The notes under the pieces were generated by a model, which did not search any database, was not told the DNA's origin, and saw only the letters and a program-made list of their open reading frames with translations. This document shows, piece by piece, positions 47,177-56,522 of a stretch of 64,000 bases of DNA (position 1 is its first letter; the number at the start of each line of letters is the position of its first letter). Made by a program: the position numbers and the translations under genes. Source of the DNA: Leifsonia sp. Root4. GTDB lineage: Bacteria > Actinomycetota > Actinomycetes > Actinomycetales > Microbacteriaceae. The stretch lies in assembly GCF_001425085.1 (NCBI RefSeq), contig NZ_LMDN01000002.1, positions 124,001-188,000 of the forward strand, in the 5' to 3' direction.

Positions 47177-47566
47177 CTAGTGGCCGAGCGCCTTGTCGAT
47201 GCTCATCACCAGGATGACGCGGTCGGCGCTGTCGGCCGGCGCCTGCTGCCCGGCGTTGCCGTAACGCTTGCCGAGCCGTACGTAGAAGGCGCCGCTCGGG
47301 TCCTCGATCACGGCACGCAGCGCGCCGCGCAGCTCGATGTACACCAGCGGGTCGGCCGGGTCGATGATGGCGAGGCTCATCGACGGGTTGTGCTGCAGAT
47401 TGCGGAACTTGCCGCGCTTCGTCGTGTGCGTGAAGTGGATCTCATCGCCGACGCGCTCGAACCACATCGGGTTCACCTGCACCGTGTCATCCGGGCGGAT
47501 CGTGCCGAGCACGGCATAGATCGGCTGGTCGAGCAGGTAGTCCAGGTGCGCGGGGATCTTCGTCAT
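47177..47566 (-). CDS. PPOX-fold (pyridoxamine 5'-phosphate oxidase-like) protein
   Basis: 129 aa. AVLGTIRPDDTVQVNPMWF, the strand FTHTTKRGKFRNLQ, and PSMSLAIIDPADPLVYIELRG match split-barrel flavin or F420-binding proteins. In Actinobacteria many bind F420; the cofactor here is not determinable. ATG 47566 starts directly before the barrel; the longer open frame upstream is not protein-like. Confidence 0.82.
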   Translation of the reverse strand: MTKIPAHLDYLLDQPIYAVLGTIRPDDTVQVNPMWFERVGDEIHFTHTTKRGKFRNLQHNPSMSLAIIDPADPLVYIELRGALRAVIEDPSGAFYVRLGKRYGNAGQQAPADSADRVILVMSIDKALGH

Positions 47567-47690
47567 ACGCCAGTGAACCACGGATGCCGTCGCCGTCGCG
47601 CCCTCGCCGGGCCGCCGTGTCGCGCGCTCCAGCCGGACTCGGAGCGTGGCCCCCGACTTGGGGTGGGCGCGCTGGCCCTCAAACACGGCA

Positions 47691-47718
47691 CACTGACTCT
47701 CTAGCACTGACTCTCTAG
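47691..47718. repeat. Two tandem 14-bp units
   Basis: cactgactctctag is repeated exactly at 47691-47704 and 47705-47718, followed by a partial third (caccgacact). It lies in the 230-bp divergent gap between the PPOX gene and the DUF2510 gene. Confidence 0.8.
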
Positions 47719-47796
47719 CACCGACACTTACCCGAAGTAGCGCATTCGAACCACCCCTAGTCCGTTCGACGGTTTGACCCACCCGAGGGAATCACC

Positions 47797-48507
47797 ATGA
47801 GCTCACCCGCTGTGCCCACCGTCCTGCCATCCGGAAGCCGCGCGATCGCGGCGCCCCCCGCTGGCTGGTACCCCGATCCACGCGGCAGCGATCAGCTGCG
47901 CTGGTGGGACGGAACCACGTGGACGGTGCAACTCGCGCCTCGCCCTCCAGCGCCCCCTGCGCGGCCGAGCGCAGCGGCATCCGAGGGGCTCGCCGACAGC
48001 CCCGGCTACGACTGGCAGCGCGAGACGGAGCGTCACGCGCCGATGCCGAGCGCGACCCCGCGGGTCGAGCAGTGGCAGGTGCGTGATGTGCCCGGCCGCT
48101 CCGGAACGGCGGCCGTCTGGTTGCTGGCATTCACGCCGTACCTCTCGCTCCCGCTGCTCGCCGCCGCCGACGCCCTGACGCGCGGCACCTCGCTGGATGG
48201 CGGCAACTCCGCCGTGCTCTTCGCCGGCCTGGCGCTCTACGCGCTGGTCTTCGCGCTCGCGACGCGCGACAACACCGTGCTGGCGCGGCGCGGTCACGGC
48301 CGGCGCGCCCAGCCGTCGTGGGCCCTGCTCGGCGCGCTGCCCTATCTGATCGTGCGCTCCGTGAATGTGCGGCGCGAGACCGGGGTCGGCACAGTGCCGC
48401 TCTGGATATGGGTGGTCAATCTGCTCTGCGCCGCCGCCCTGATCTCCACCGCCGCCACTGTCACCGGCCCGATCCGGGACCTTGACCTGCTCGGCGGCAT
48501 GCTCTAG
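47797..48507 (+). CDS. DUF2510 domain membrane protein
   Basis: 236 aa. DUF2510 motif PAGWYPDPRGSDQLRWWDGTTWT (about 21-43) is followed by about four hydrophobic helices (WLLAFTPYLSLPLLAAADAL, LFAGLALYALVFALA, VVNLLCAAALISTAATV). Function unknown; DUF2510 is typical of Actinobacteria and often linked to membrane or secretion roles. GAGGGA precedes ATG. Confidence 0.85.
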   Translation: MSSPAVPTVLPSGSRAIAAPPAGWYPDPRGSDQLRWWDGTTWTVQLAPRPPAPPARPSAAASEGLADSPGYDWQRETERHAPMPSATPRVEQWQVRDVPGRSGTAAVWLLAFTPYLSLPLLAAADALTRGTSLDGGNSAVLFAGLALYALVFALATRDNTVLARRGHGRRAQPSWALLGALPYLIVRSVNVRRETGVGTVPLWIWVVNLLCAAALISTAATVTGPIRDLDLLGGML

Positions 48508-48561
48508 CGTCGGAAACTGGTCGGTACCCGCGGGGCAAGGCGGGCAGAGCAGGGGGAATGC

Positions 48562-49074
48562 GTGACCGAGTCAGCACTGAGCCGCATCACGGCTGTCCGT
48601 TTCGGCGTGCGTGGCGCGGTCGCTGTCGGCATTGCGCTGTCTGCGGCGCTGGCGTTCAGCGGATGCAGCGGCGCTCCGGCGGCCCCGCCCGCCACCGTGT
48701 TCGTCACCGTCGAGCCGACCGCCGAGCCCTCCCTCACGCCGACCCCGACGCCCGAGCCACCGGCAGCGGAGCCGCCTGCTGCCGAGGCGCCCATCGCCGT
48801 GGAAATCGAGCCGAACGCGCCGGCCGAGCCCGTTGAGCCCGGCCCGGCCACCGACCTCGGTCTCGTGACCGGCGCAATGGGACCGGTCACCACCGCGGGC
48901 GACGGCGCCCTGCTGACCTACACGGTGGTCAGCGGCGACGCCTTCTTCGACATCGCGCAGCGCTTCGATCTGCCGCAGCAGCAGCTGCTGAAGATGAATC
49001 CGTCGATCCCGTCGCTCGGCACCGAAATCTACATCGGCCAGGTCGTCAACCTCGACTGGACCACGACCCGCTAG
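48562..49074 (+). CDS. LysM-domain lipoprotein
   Basis: 170 aa from GTG 48562 (AGGGGGAA upstream). The signal peptide ends in a lipobox (LAFSGC). A Pro/Glu-rich linker follows, then one LysM domain (LLTYTVVSGDAFFDIAQRF, IYIGQVVNLDW). It should be a cell-surface lipoprotein binding peptidoglycan. It converges with the J-domain gene, 6 bp apart. Confidence 0.9.
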   Translation: MTESALSRITAVRFGVRGAVAVGIALSAALAFSGCSGAPAAPPATVFVTVEPTAEPSLTPTPTPEPPAAEPPAAEAPIAVEIEPNAPAEPVEPGPATDLGLVTGAMGPVTTAGDGALLTYTVVSGDAFFDIAQRFDLPQQQLLKMNPSIPSLGTEIYIGQVVNLDWTTTR

Positions 49075-49080
49075 ACGCGG

Positions 49081-50019
49081 CTAGAGGAACTTCACGGCGG
49101 ACTGCAGCCGGGTGCGCACCTCGAACAGCTCCGTCCCGCCGATGCGGGCGGCGCCGGGCAGGCCGTCGCGCAGCACACCGGGCAGTCGTGACTGGCCGAC
49201 GAGGGCGGTGACGGCGCCGCGCGACTTGCCGAGCAGTTCCAGCGAGCTGGGCGCTGCGGCATCCGGAACGACGACCATCAGCCCCGTGAACTTCACCTTC
49301 GCGGCCCGGGCGATCGACTTCGCGCGCACGGCGAGGTCGTGCATCGGCTGCTCGCCGGCGAGCGCCTCGCCGATCAGCTCGCCGCGTTTGATGCGCACCT
49401 CGCCGCCCCAGTCCTCGCTCTGCAGGGCGAACAGGCCGGTGGGGCCGAGCACGATGTGGTCGAGCTTCGGCGGGAGCCCCGCACCGGCCGCGGTCGTGGC
49501 GACGTCGTGCCAGACCGAGAAGCCGATGCCGAGGGTGGCGACCTGGCGGGCCGTCGCCTCCTCGGCGAGGGCGTTGGCGAGCAGGTGCCGGATGTCGCGC
49601 GGAGCCGAGCGCACGAGCGCCGGGTCGTAGGGGTCGCTCAGGGTGCGCCCACGGCCGACCCACTCGCGCATGAGCACGAGGTAGCGTTCGCGGCTCCAGC
49701 CGCCGGGGTGGCCGTGCGAGCGGGCCGTCGGGCGGGAGTCGCGCCGCGGCCCGGCCGGCTGCGCCGTCCAGACATGGCTCGCGGATGCCGATCCGTTCGT
49801 CGCCCCAGAGCCGCCGCGGTCGTACGCCGCGCGGGCCGTGCTCGTGCCGACGAGCACCCAGGCGCGCTGCACGGCGTCGAAGCGCACGGGGTCGCCGCCG
49901 GTGTCTGGATGGGTGACGCGGAGCATCCGGCGGTACGCCTTGCGGAGTTCCTCGTCGCTGACACTCGCGCCGACGCCCAACACCTCGTAGGGCGAGGCGG
50001 AGAGAGGGCTATCGTGCAT
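49081..50019 (-). CDS. J-domain plus NERD-like protein
   Basis: 312 aa. Residues about 8-70 are a DnaJ J-domain with HPD (37-39 in VTHPDTGGD) and YEVLGVGASVSDEELRKAYR. The rest holds a NERD-like domain (about 125-250) with KLDHIVLGPTGLFALQSEDW. The position of the catalytic ExK reads QSE, so nuclease activity is doubtful. J-domain/NERD combinations are uncommon; an Hsp70-linked role is possible but unproved. Third NERD-type protein in the window. Confidence 0.8.
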   Translation of the reverse strand: MHDSPLSASPYEVLGVGASVSDEELRKAYRRMLRVTHPDTGGDPVRFDAVQRAWVLVGTSTARAAYDRGGSGATNGSASASHVWTAQPAGPRRDSRPTARSHGHPGGWSRERYLVLMREWVGRGRTLSDPYDPALVRSAPRDIRHLLANALAEEATARQVATLGIGFSVWHDVATTAAGAGLPPKLDHIVLGPTGLFALQSEDWGGEVRIKRGELIGEALAGEQPMHDLAVRAKSIARAAKVKFTGLMVVVPDAAAPSSLELLGKSRGAVTALVGQSRLPGVLRDGLPGAARIGGTELFEVRTRLQSAVKFL

Positions 50020-50133
50020 GGATCGCTTTCGAGGTGTGAGAAGTCGTTGAGTTGAGACTACTGGCCCCGGCCGAGCGTTCGCTCAGCGTTGGCGGCGCCC
50101 GTCGGGGGCGCCCGTTGGTGCCGCATTGCCGAC

Positions 50134-50193
50134 GCGGCAGAAACGACGCGGTCGCGCCCGAAACGTCGGCCGCGTCTCTGCAGTTTCTGCCGC
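50134..50193. terminator. Long inverted repeat behind the methyltransferase gene
   Basis: Arms gcggcagaaac (50134-50144) and gtttctgccgc (50183-50193) enclose further complementary cgacgcgg/ccgcgtc pieces. It lies in the 195-bp gap between the methyltransferase stop and the J-domain gene start. Probable terminator; could also be a repeat element. Confidence 0.5.
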
Positions 50194-50214
50194 GCGGGGC
50201 GCTGGGCGTGCCGG

Positions 50215-51915
50215 TCAGGCTCCGGGTGGGAGCAGGATGCCGTCGTCGAGCAGTCGGCGGGCGCCGTCGACGAGCTCGGCGCGGAGGGCGGCCTCGTCGA
50301 CCTCGAGCAGTTGCGCCAGAGCCGCCGCGATCGCGCCGACGCTGAGCTCCCCGTCGGAGGCGCCGACGAGGGCGGCGAGCGCCGTGCCGGGCGAGATCGT
50401 GCGGGCGAAGCCACCGCCTTGGCGCAGCAACAGCTCGGTCGGGTCGTCGTGGCCCGGCCAGTAGTGGCGCTCCTCCGTGACGTCGCCGGCGACGCTCAGG
50501 CACTGCGCGGCGAGCTCGGCGTCTGGCTGTGCCGCCTGCCAGTCGCGGGCGGCCAGGCAGTTGCCGAGGTGCACCCCGAGGCCCCACTCGTTGTCGCCGA
50601 GTGGCGCGTGCAGCCGCTCGAGCCGCTCCAGGCGCGGGGTTTCGACAGGCTCAACCAGCGGGAGCGGATCAACCAGCGGGAGCGGCTCAACCAGCGGGAG
50701 CGGCTCAACCAGCGGGGAATCCCGTTGATTGAGCTTGTCGAAATCATCCGCGGGGGCGCGCAGCAGCACGTAGCCGAAGCCGATCTGGGTCACGCCGCGC
50801 TCGGCGAAGTCGTCGAGCCACGCGCCGAAGAGCCGGTCGAAGTCGGGCGTACCCGGGCGCGTTCCGCCGTCGCGGATCCACGTCTCGGCGTACTGCGTTG
50901 CCGACTGCGCCTCCCGCTCGACGATCCAGTAGTCGAGCGCCGCGCCCGCCTCGGCGGCTCCCCCGCGCGGTTCCAGCCACGAGCGCAGCCGGTCGAAGGC
51001 GTCCGGAACGGCCTCGGTGTACTCCCAGTTGCCGAGCATCTGCAGCACGCCGCCCGGGGTCAGGTGCGCCGCGGCATCCCGCACCACCTGCTCGACGAGC
51101 GCATCGCCGACCATGCCGCCGTCGCGGTACTCGTAGGCGGGTACGCCCTCGACCCGCGGCGTGATGACGAACGGCGGATTGCTGATGATGTGGTCGAAAC
51201 GCTCCCCGGCGACGGGCTCGAACAGGCTGCCGAAGCGGAACTCGATCCCGTCGATCTCGTTGAGCTCGGCGTTGAACGCGGCCAGCTCCAGGGCGCGGCG
51301 CGAGATGTCGGTCGCGACGACCCGCCGCGCGTGCCTGGCCGCGTGCATCGCCTGGATTCCGCAGCCCGTTCCGAGATCGAGCACGCTCCTGGCCTCGTTC
51401 TGCAGCATCAGACCCGAGAGGGTGCGCGATGCCCCGCCGACGCCGAGCACGTGGTTCTCGCCGAGTGGTCCGCCGAGGGCGAGCTCCCCGAGGTCGGAGA
51501 GGATCCACCACGCTCCGCCGCCACGGCTGTCGTTGAAGCCGTACGGGCGCAGTTCGAGCAGGGCCCGCAGGGTCTCGCTCTGCCCATCGGATGCCGGCTG
51601 CTCCTCAGCCGGCCCGACGAGTCCGAGCGCACGCGCACCGTCGACTCCGAGCCTGGGCAGGGCCGCCTGCAGATCGGCCCGGCCGACGGGCATGCCCAGC
51701 ACGAACAGCTCGGCGAGGGTGGCGACGGCCGTCGGGGCGCCGAGTCGGGCGCGCAGCGCCGCGAGCGCGCGGAGCGCCGGAACACGCTCGTTGCGGCGGA
51801 GGGCGGCAGCGGCATCCGGACCCCACAGGCCGTCGAGGCTCGCCTCGGAGTAGCGCGCCTCGTCGAGGTCGGCGCGCAGGAGGGCGATCGCGGCGGGATT
51901 CAGTTCAACAACCAT
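50215..51915 (-). CDS. Class I SAM-dependent methyltransferase (HemK/PrmC-like) with a repeat-derived insertion
   Basis: 566 aa. The N-terminal domain (1-170) carries no catalytic motif. The methyltransferase domain has VLDLGTGCGIQ (178-188), VVATDISRRAL and the NPPF catalytic motif (247-250 in IISNPPFVITP), as in N5-glutamine or RNA base methyltransferases. The C-terminal domain (430-566) is mostly helical. Residues about 391-427 ([28 protein letters not shown]) are encoded by interspersed repeats at 50638-50744, placed between two domains. The substrate is unknown. GTG/ATG choice: the ATG at 51915 gives the full domain. Confidence 0.88.
   Translation of the reverse strand: MVVELNPAAIALLRADLDEARYSEASLDGLWGPDAAAALRRNERVPALRALAALRARLGAPTAVATLAELFVLGMPVGRADLQAALPRLGVDGARALGLVGPAEEQPASDGQSETLRALLELRPYGFNDSRGGGAWWILSDLGELALGGPLGENHVLGVGGASRTLSGLMLQNEARSVLDLGTGCGIQAMHAARHARRVVATDISRRALELAAFNAELNEIDGIEFRFGSLFEPVAGERFDHIISNPPFVITPRVEGVPAYEYRDGGMVGDALVEQVVRDAAAHLTPGGVLQMLGNWEYTEAVPDAFDRLRSWLEPRGGAAEAGAALDYWIVEREAQSATQYAETWIRDGGTRPGTPDFDRLFGAWLDDFAERGVTQIGFGYVLLRAPADDFDKLNQRDSPLVEPLPLVEPLPLVDPLPLVEPVETPRLERLERLHAPLGDNEWGLGVHLGNCLAARDWQAAQPDAELAAQCLSVAGDVTEERHYWPGHDDPTELLLRQGGGFARTISPGTALAALVGASDGELSVGAIAAALAQLLEVDEAALRAELVDGARRLLDDGILLPPGA
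50638..50744. repeat. Repeat cluster inside the methyltransferase gene
   Basis: One full gtttcgacaggctcaacc copy, then four short caaccagcggg(a)gcgg units. An inverted copy (cccgttgattgagcttgtcg, then aaatc) closes a hairpin. It stays in frame on the minus strand. Confidence 0.9.
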
Positions 51916-51945
51916 GCGTCAATTCAACTGCATAGCGGGCGTCCG

Positions 51946-52039
51946 GGTTTCGACAAGCTCAACCAACGGGATGGGGCTCAACCAGCGGAATGGGGCTCAA
52001 CCAACGGAATGGGGCTCAACCAACGGACGCAGGCTCAAC
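51946..52039. repeat. Repeat array between methyltransferase and DUF488 genes
   Basis: One gtttcgacaagctcaacc copy, then several short ggctcaaccaNcggaatgg units. The stop codon of the DUF488 gene (52035-52037) lies inside the last ggctcaacc unit. Confidence 0.85.
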
Positions 52040-52391
52040 CGTTGAGGTAGTCGCGGAGCACAGCGGCGTGGTTCACCTCGGGATCGCGCGCGCCGTAGAC
52101 GAGCGTCAGCGGGTCGTGCGCGGCGGCGATGGCGCGCAGCTGGGCGACTCCGTCGGAGGCCTCCGGCACCGAGTCGAGCTCGGCCCGGTAGCGGGCGGCG
52201 AACTCGTCGAGCCTGGCCGGGTCGTGGTTCCACCAGGTGCGCAGCTCCGGGCTCGGCGCGACGGCCTTCAGCCAGAGGTGGATGTCGGCGTGCTCCCGGC
52301 TCACCCCGCGCGGCCAGAGCCGATCGACGAGCACACGGTACCCGTCGTCCGGTGACGCGTCGTCATAGGCGCGTTTGATCAGAACAGCCAT
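52035..52391 (-). CDS. DUF488 family protein (YeaO type)
   Basis: 118 aa. IKRAYDDASPDDGYRVLVDRLWPRGVSREHA, WLKAVAPSPELRTWWNHDP and TLVYGARDPEVNHAAVLRDYL match the YeaO branch of DUF488. Function is unknown. The coding end runs into an interspersed repeat that provides the stop codon, so the native C-terminus may have been altered. Confidence 0.9.
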   Translation of the reverse strand: MAVLIKRAYDDASPDDGYRVLVDRLWPRGVSREHADIHLWLKAVAPSPELRTWWNHDPARLDEFAARYRAELDSVPEASDGVAQLRAIAAAHDPLTLVYGARDPEVNHAAVLRDYLNG

Positions 52392-52412
52392 GCACTGATG
52401 GTCGCAGCTTCT

Positions 52413-52460
52413 GCGCGAATTACAAGAGGCGCGAATTACGAGAGGCGCGAATTACACGAG
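52413..52460. repeat. Three tandem 16-bp units in a divergent promoter
   Basis: gcgcgaattacaagag (52413), gcgcgaattacgagag (52429) and gcgcgaattacacgag (52445) differ at only two positions. The array lies in the 229-bp gap between the divergent DUF488 and phosphodiesterase genes. Regular spacing of about 1.5 helical turns suggests a possible regulator array. Confidence 0.85.
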
Positions 52461-52620
52461 GCCGCAGAACACCCGGCCGCAGGTGAACGGCCGGCATCGC
52501 CGGCGTGAACAGTTACGGCGCGCCGGGCCATTCGCAGCCGACATCCCGATTCGTCTGCTGGAATGTGTGCACCGTGAGGGTGCGCAACGCAGAGCACGCC
52601 CTGATGAACAGAGGATACGT

Positions 52621-53544
52621 GTGAACACACACATGGCCGAGTACCCACGGCCACATCATTTCCTGCTCCACGTGAGCGACACCCACCTGCTCGCCGGCGC
52701 CGAAAAGCTCTACGACAGGGTCGACAGCACCGCGCTGCTGCAATGCCTGTTCGATGAGGTCGAGGCGTCCGGCGGGCATCCGGACGCAATCGTCTTCACC
52801 GGCGACCTCGCCGACAAGGGCGAACCGGATGCCTACCGCCGACTGCGCGAGATCGTCGAACCGGCCGCGGCCAGGCTCGGTGCGCGCGTCATCTGGGTGA
52901 TGGGCAACCACGACGATCGCGGCGCGTTCCGCAGCGAGCTGCTCGGCGAGCAGCCGTCAACGATGCCCGTCGATTTCTCTTATGACCTGAATGGGCTGCG
53001 CCTGATCACGCTCGATTCGGCCGTGCCAGGCCACCACTTCGGGGCGGTCACCACGGCGCAGCTGGACTGGCTCGCACACGAGCTGGCCACGCCAGCCCCG
53101 CACGGCACCATCCTGGCGATGCACCACCCGCCGATCCCGAGCGTGCTCGACCTGGCCGTGTCCGTCGAGCTGCGCGATCAGGGCCCGCTGGCCGCCGTGC
53201 TCCGCGGCAGCGATGTGCGCAGCATCATCGCCGGGCACCTGCACTACTCGTCGACGGCGACGTTCGCCGGCATCCCCGTGTCGGTGGCGTCGGCCACCTG
53301 CTACACCCAGGACCTCAACGTTCCAGTGGGCGGCACCCGCGGCCGCGACGGGGCGCAGGGATTCAACCTCGTGCACGTCTACCCCGACACGGTGCTGCAC
53401 TCGGTCGTTCCGCTCGGCAGCTACGCGCCGCTGAGTTACGTCGACGCGGCCGAGACCGCGCGCAGGCTGGCGGCGGACGGCATCCACATCGCGCCGTCCA
53501 GCGTGCACGGGCCGCCGACCACGCCGATCCCCGTCATGGCCTGA
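52621..53544 (+). CDS. Metallophosphoesterase, 3',5'-cyclic nucleotide phosphodiesterase (CpdA/class III type)
   Basis: 307 aa from GTG 52621 (GAGGA upstream). Dimetal motifs in order: SDTH (19-22), GDLAD (61-65), GNHD (95-98), AMHHPP and GHLHYSS. These are the ligands of class III cyclic nucleotide phosphodiesterases, which hydrolyse cAMP or similar phosphodiesters. The C-terminal 60 residues vary. It overlaps the convergent stealth gene by about 11 bp. Confidence 0.88.
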   Translation: MNTHMAEYPRPHHFLLHVSDTHLLAGAEKLYDRVDSTALLQCLFDEVEASGGHPDAIVFTGDLADKGEPDAYRRLREIVEPAAARLGARVIWVMGNHDDRGAFRSELLGEQPSTMPVDFSYDLNGLRLITLDSAVPGHHFGAVTTAQLDWLAHELATPAPHGTILAMHHPPIPSVLDLAVSVELRDQGPLAAVLRGSDVRSIIAGHLHYSSTATFAGIPVSVASATCYTQDLNVPVGGTRGRDGAQGFNLVHVYPDTVLHSVVPLGSYAPLSYVDAAETARRLAADGIHIAPSSVHGPPTTPIPVMA

Positions 53545-55375
53545 GCGACGGTGCGACTGGCGCCGGTTCGATCCACGGGCGGCCGGATGCCGCGGCGGCC
53601 GTCACCGCATCGCTGATGGCCTCGGCCGCCTCAGCGTCGATGCCGTGCCCGCCGTTCGTGGCGCGCTCGGGCTCCGGCTCCTCCGCGCGCTCCCACGGTG
53701 CTGGGAACGGGAAGTACTTCTCCAGGAACTCGGTGACCGCGGCCGTGCGCGTCTCGTCCGAGATCTCGGGATTGCTGCCGTCGTTCAGGCAGAACATGTC
53801 CTGATCGCGGCGCTTGACGAGGCGGTCCATCGCCGGCAGCGCCGAGCGCAGCGTCGTCTCGATGTACTTGACCCTGGCCTGGTTCTGGATGACGGCATGC
53901 CCGGCCATCAGCGCGTAGTAGTGGTAGAAGGAATTCGTGACCGAGATGTCGGTGGCCGAGCGGAACTGGCTGGCCGCTGTGCGGGCGAAGTCCTCGGGGA
54001 ACTCGCGCTCCATGGTGTCGAGCACGTCGCGGCGGAGCGGTGCGGCACAGTGCTCGAGGTGGCGCGTCGTCACCTTGCCGAAGCGCTGCTTGAGCAGCCG
54101 GCGGTTCACGCGGGCGGCGTTGTCGTGGCCGCTGCGGCTCGGGTTGCTCTCGCCGAGGCCGATCCGGGTTCCAGCCTCGACGAACTTCGTCACCCCTCCG
54201 GGCGAGAAGAACAGCTCGGGGCTGAGCGGGCGGCCGAAGAACATGTCGTCGTTGGAGTAGAGGAAGTGCTGGGCGATGCCCGGGATGTGGTGCAGCTGCG
54301 ACTCGACGGCGTGCGAGTTGTGCGTGGGCAGGGCATCCGGGTTCTGGAAGAATTCCTCGCTGCGCACGACGGTGACCCGCGGGTGCTCGCCGAGCCAGGC
54401 CGGGACCGGGGAATCCGTGGCGATGAAGATACGACGCACCCACGGGGCGAAGAGGTAGACGCTGCGCAGCGCGTACTTGAGCTCGTCGATCTGCCGGAAG
54501 CGGGCGTCGGAGTCGTCGCCGGCTCCCACGACGTAGCCGGCCATGCGGGCGGCGCGGGCCTTCTGGAAGGCGATGTCGCTGCCGTCGACCCAGGAGAAGA
54601 CCATGTCGATGTCGAAACCGACGTCGCTGGCCAGCTCGGCGAACATGTTCTCGAGGGTGCGCCAGCGGCGGCCGTAGAGTTCGACGGTGTCCTCGACGGC
54701 CTCGTGCCTGGGCATCCGCGCCCGCATCAGGGCGTTCTCCTGCGGGGCGACGATCTCGTCGTCACCGAAGCGCCAGAGCTCGAGCTGGAATGCGGTCTCC
54801 GGCCCGTAGCGGAGGCGGCCGATCGGCTCGACCCGCGGCCGGTAGAGGCGGAACACGGCGGCCTTGCGGGCCGGGGAGAGAGCGCCATCGGCCAGGAGCA
54901 CCGAGGGCTGGCCGGGCCGGTCGATCGTGGCGGAGTAGAACGGTTCGTCGGCGAATGCCGCGGCGAGCGCGCGGCTGAGCTGCTTGCGCTGGCGGCGGTC
55001 GACGGCGATGACCGGGCGGTCGTTGTCGCCGCGCACGAGCAGGAAGTCGATGCCGGCCTCGATGAGTGCCCCGCGCACGGCGAGGAGGTCATCGACCATG
55101 GACTCCTGCGGGGTGAAGTGGCCAGAGCTGAGCGTGTACTCGCCCTTGCGCAGCACGAGGTCGTGGCGCGTGAAGCGGGGAGCTGCGCCCGGTGTGAGAG
55201 GCGCAGTCTGACCCGTGTGACGGCGCAGAACCGGCTCCGGCTCGGCGCTCAGGAAGCCGTGGCGTTCGCGCTCAGGTGCCTGTGCGCGCGGATCGTCGCT
55301 GCGGGCGAAGGCGGCCGGCTTGTCCGGGTCGGCCAACGGGTGGTGTTGCTCACGATCGCGCGGGCTTTCAGTCAT
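53534..55375 (-). CDS. Stealth-family sugar-phosphate transferase
   Basis: 613 aa. Stealth conserved region 1 is [13 protein letters not shown] (255-267); region 2 includes [16 protein letters not shown] and [14 protein letters not shown]; region 3 [14 protein letters not shown]; region 4 near [15 protein letters not shown]. These proteins transfer hexose-1-phosphate units in capsule or teichoic-acid-like polymers. The N-terminal 250 residues form a partner domain seen in actinobacterial members. It is a single gene here without a surrounding glycan cluster. Confidence 0.9.
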   Translation of the reverse strand: MTESPRDREQHHPLADPDKPAAFARSDDPRAQAPERERHGFLSAEPEPVLRRHTGQTAPLTPGAAPRFTRHDLVLRKGEYTLSSGHFTPQESMVDDLLAVRGALIEAGIDFLLVRGDNDRPVIAVDRRQRKQLSRALAAAFADEPFYSATIDRPGQPSVLLADGALSPARKAAVFRLYRPRVEPIGRLRYGPETAFQLELWRFGDDEIVAPQENALMRARMPRHEAVEDTVELYGRRWRTLENMFAELASDVGFDIDMVFSWVDGSDIAFQKARAARMAGYVVGAGDDSDARFRQIDELKYALRSVYLFAPWVRRIFIATDSPVPAWLGEHPRVTVVRSEEFFQNPDALPTHNSHAVESQLHHIPGIAQHFLYSNDDMFFGRPLSPELFFSPGGVTKFVEAGTRIGLGESNPSRSGHDNAARVNRRLLKQRFGKVTTRHLEHCAAPLRRDVLDTMEREFPEDFARTAASQFRSATDISVTNSFYHYYALMAGHAVIQNQARVKYIETTLRSALPAMDRLVKRRDQDMFCLNDGSNPEISDETRTAAVTEFLEKYFPFPAPWERAEEPEPERATNGGHGIDAEAAEAISDAVTAAAASGRPWIEPAPVAPSLRP

Positions 55376-55456
55376 CTACAGGGTCCCTCTTGACACTCAG
55401 CCAGAGCGAGGCCGACCCGTGCACGCGGCGCGTGAGGGGGACTCGGTGGCTAGCTC

Positions 55457-55972
55457 TCAGACTACCGCCCGCACCGCGAGGGCCACGGCGAACAGAATCG
55501 TCGCACCGCACGCAGCGACGGTGCGGACGTGGTTCCACCGCACCCACGATCCGAGGTACTCGCGCCACACCGCGTGGCCTGCGGCGCTTGCCGGGTCGAC
55601 GCCGTCCAGCGCGGTGTTGCGGGGGACGTTGAAGAGAGCGGTGACGAGAAACGTGCCGAGGAGGTAGAACGCTCCGCCCGCGATCAGCCAGGGCGCGGCC
55701 GCGGCCTGCTCCGCGCCGCGCGTCGACAGGACGACGCCGAAGACGATCAGGGTGCCAGAGAGCAAGGTCGTTCCGATGAACGCGAGGATGAATGGGCTGC
55801 GCACGATGGTGCGGTTGATCGACTGCATGAAGCGGATGCCGTCGGCTGCTGTGAGTTCGCGCAACGTTCTGATGATGAAGCTGGAGAATCCCAGCAGCAC
55901 GCCGGCGACGATGCCGCCACCCAGCACCGCTGCGATGGTCAGCGGCGTGATGAGCGCGTCGGGGAAGGTCAC
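55457..55972 (-). CDS. DUF1772 (anthrone oxygenase-like) membrane protein
   Basis: 171 aa from GTG 55972. Four hydrophobic helices (PLTIAAVLGGGIVAGVLLGF, FILAFIGTTLLSGTLIVFGVV, LIAGGAFYLLGTFLVTALFNVP, TVAACGATILFAVALAVRAVV) with NVPRN and WNHVRT conserved in DUF1772. Some fungal members oxidise anthrones; function in bacteria is uncertain. ATG 56008 upstream is the alternative start. Confidence 0.85.
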   Translation of the reverse strand: MTFPDALITPLTIAAVLGGGIVAGVLLGFSSFIIRTLRELTAADGIRFMQSINRTIVRSPFILAFIGTTLLSGTLIVFGVVLSTRGAEQAAAAPWLIAGGAFYLLGTFLVTALFNVPRNTALDGVDPASAAGHAVWREYLGSWVRWNHVRTVAACGATILFAVALAVRAVV

Positions 55973-56026
55973 CCGCCCAGTGTGGCAGCGTGGGACGTTC
56001 GGCGCCACAGTTCTCGGCGAGCGGTG

Positions 56027-56278
56027 TCAGAAGGCGAGTCGGCCGAGCCCGGTGCGGTGCGCGGCGATGTGGTTGCCGGCCGGCACGGGCTGCGGGATCA
56101 CGGTGAGCGGCTCGGTCGCCGGCCCGACATCCGTGGTGCCCCATGCCGGATCGGTCGAGCTGTTCGACCGCATCGTGCCGGAGTCTGCTCTGTCCGCGCG
56201 ACGGCGGGCGACGCCACGCTCCAGGCGTTCGCCGCGCTCGCGCACGGCGTGGGACAGCAACTTGATGAAGTCGTACAT
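56027..56278 (-). CDS. Small hypothetical protein
   Basis: 83 aa, MYDFIKLLSHAVRERG then a basic and low-complexity region. TGGAG lies 7 nt before the ATG, which supports expression. No domain or membrane segment is visible. The coding call rests on the ribosome-binding site and gap position alone. Confidence 0.45.
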   Translation of the reverse strand: MYDFIKLLSHAVRERGERLERGVARRRADRADSGTMRSNSSTDPAWGTTDVGPATEPLTVIPQPVPAGNHIAAHRTGLGRLAF

Positions 56279-56440
56279 GGGGGTGCTCCAGAGGTAGAGG
56301 ACGGGCTACCTCTCACCCTCCTCGCCGCGTCGCTGCGCCGGATCGGGGCGCGACCCCGCTGCGCCTGCGGGCGGGCACTGAGCGTGCACTCGGTGCGGTC
56401 GCGCAGCCCGTCCGCTCGCAACACCTGGGGAGGCGATGAG

Positions 56441-56483
56441 CGCGGGCGGAGGCCGATTCCCCCAGAACCGGCCTCCGCCCGCG
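56441..56483. terminator. Strong hairpin terminator of the ABC/monooxygenase operon
   Basis: Perfect 15-bp stem cgcgggcggaggccg (56441-56455) / cggcctccgcccgcg (56469-56483) with a 13-nt loop. It lies downstream of the last gene of the minus-strand operon. Confidence 0.75.
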
Positions 56484-56522
56484 CGTGTTTCCTCCGCCGA
56501 CGGTGACGTCGACGCGAGCGGC

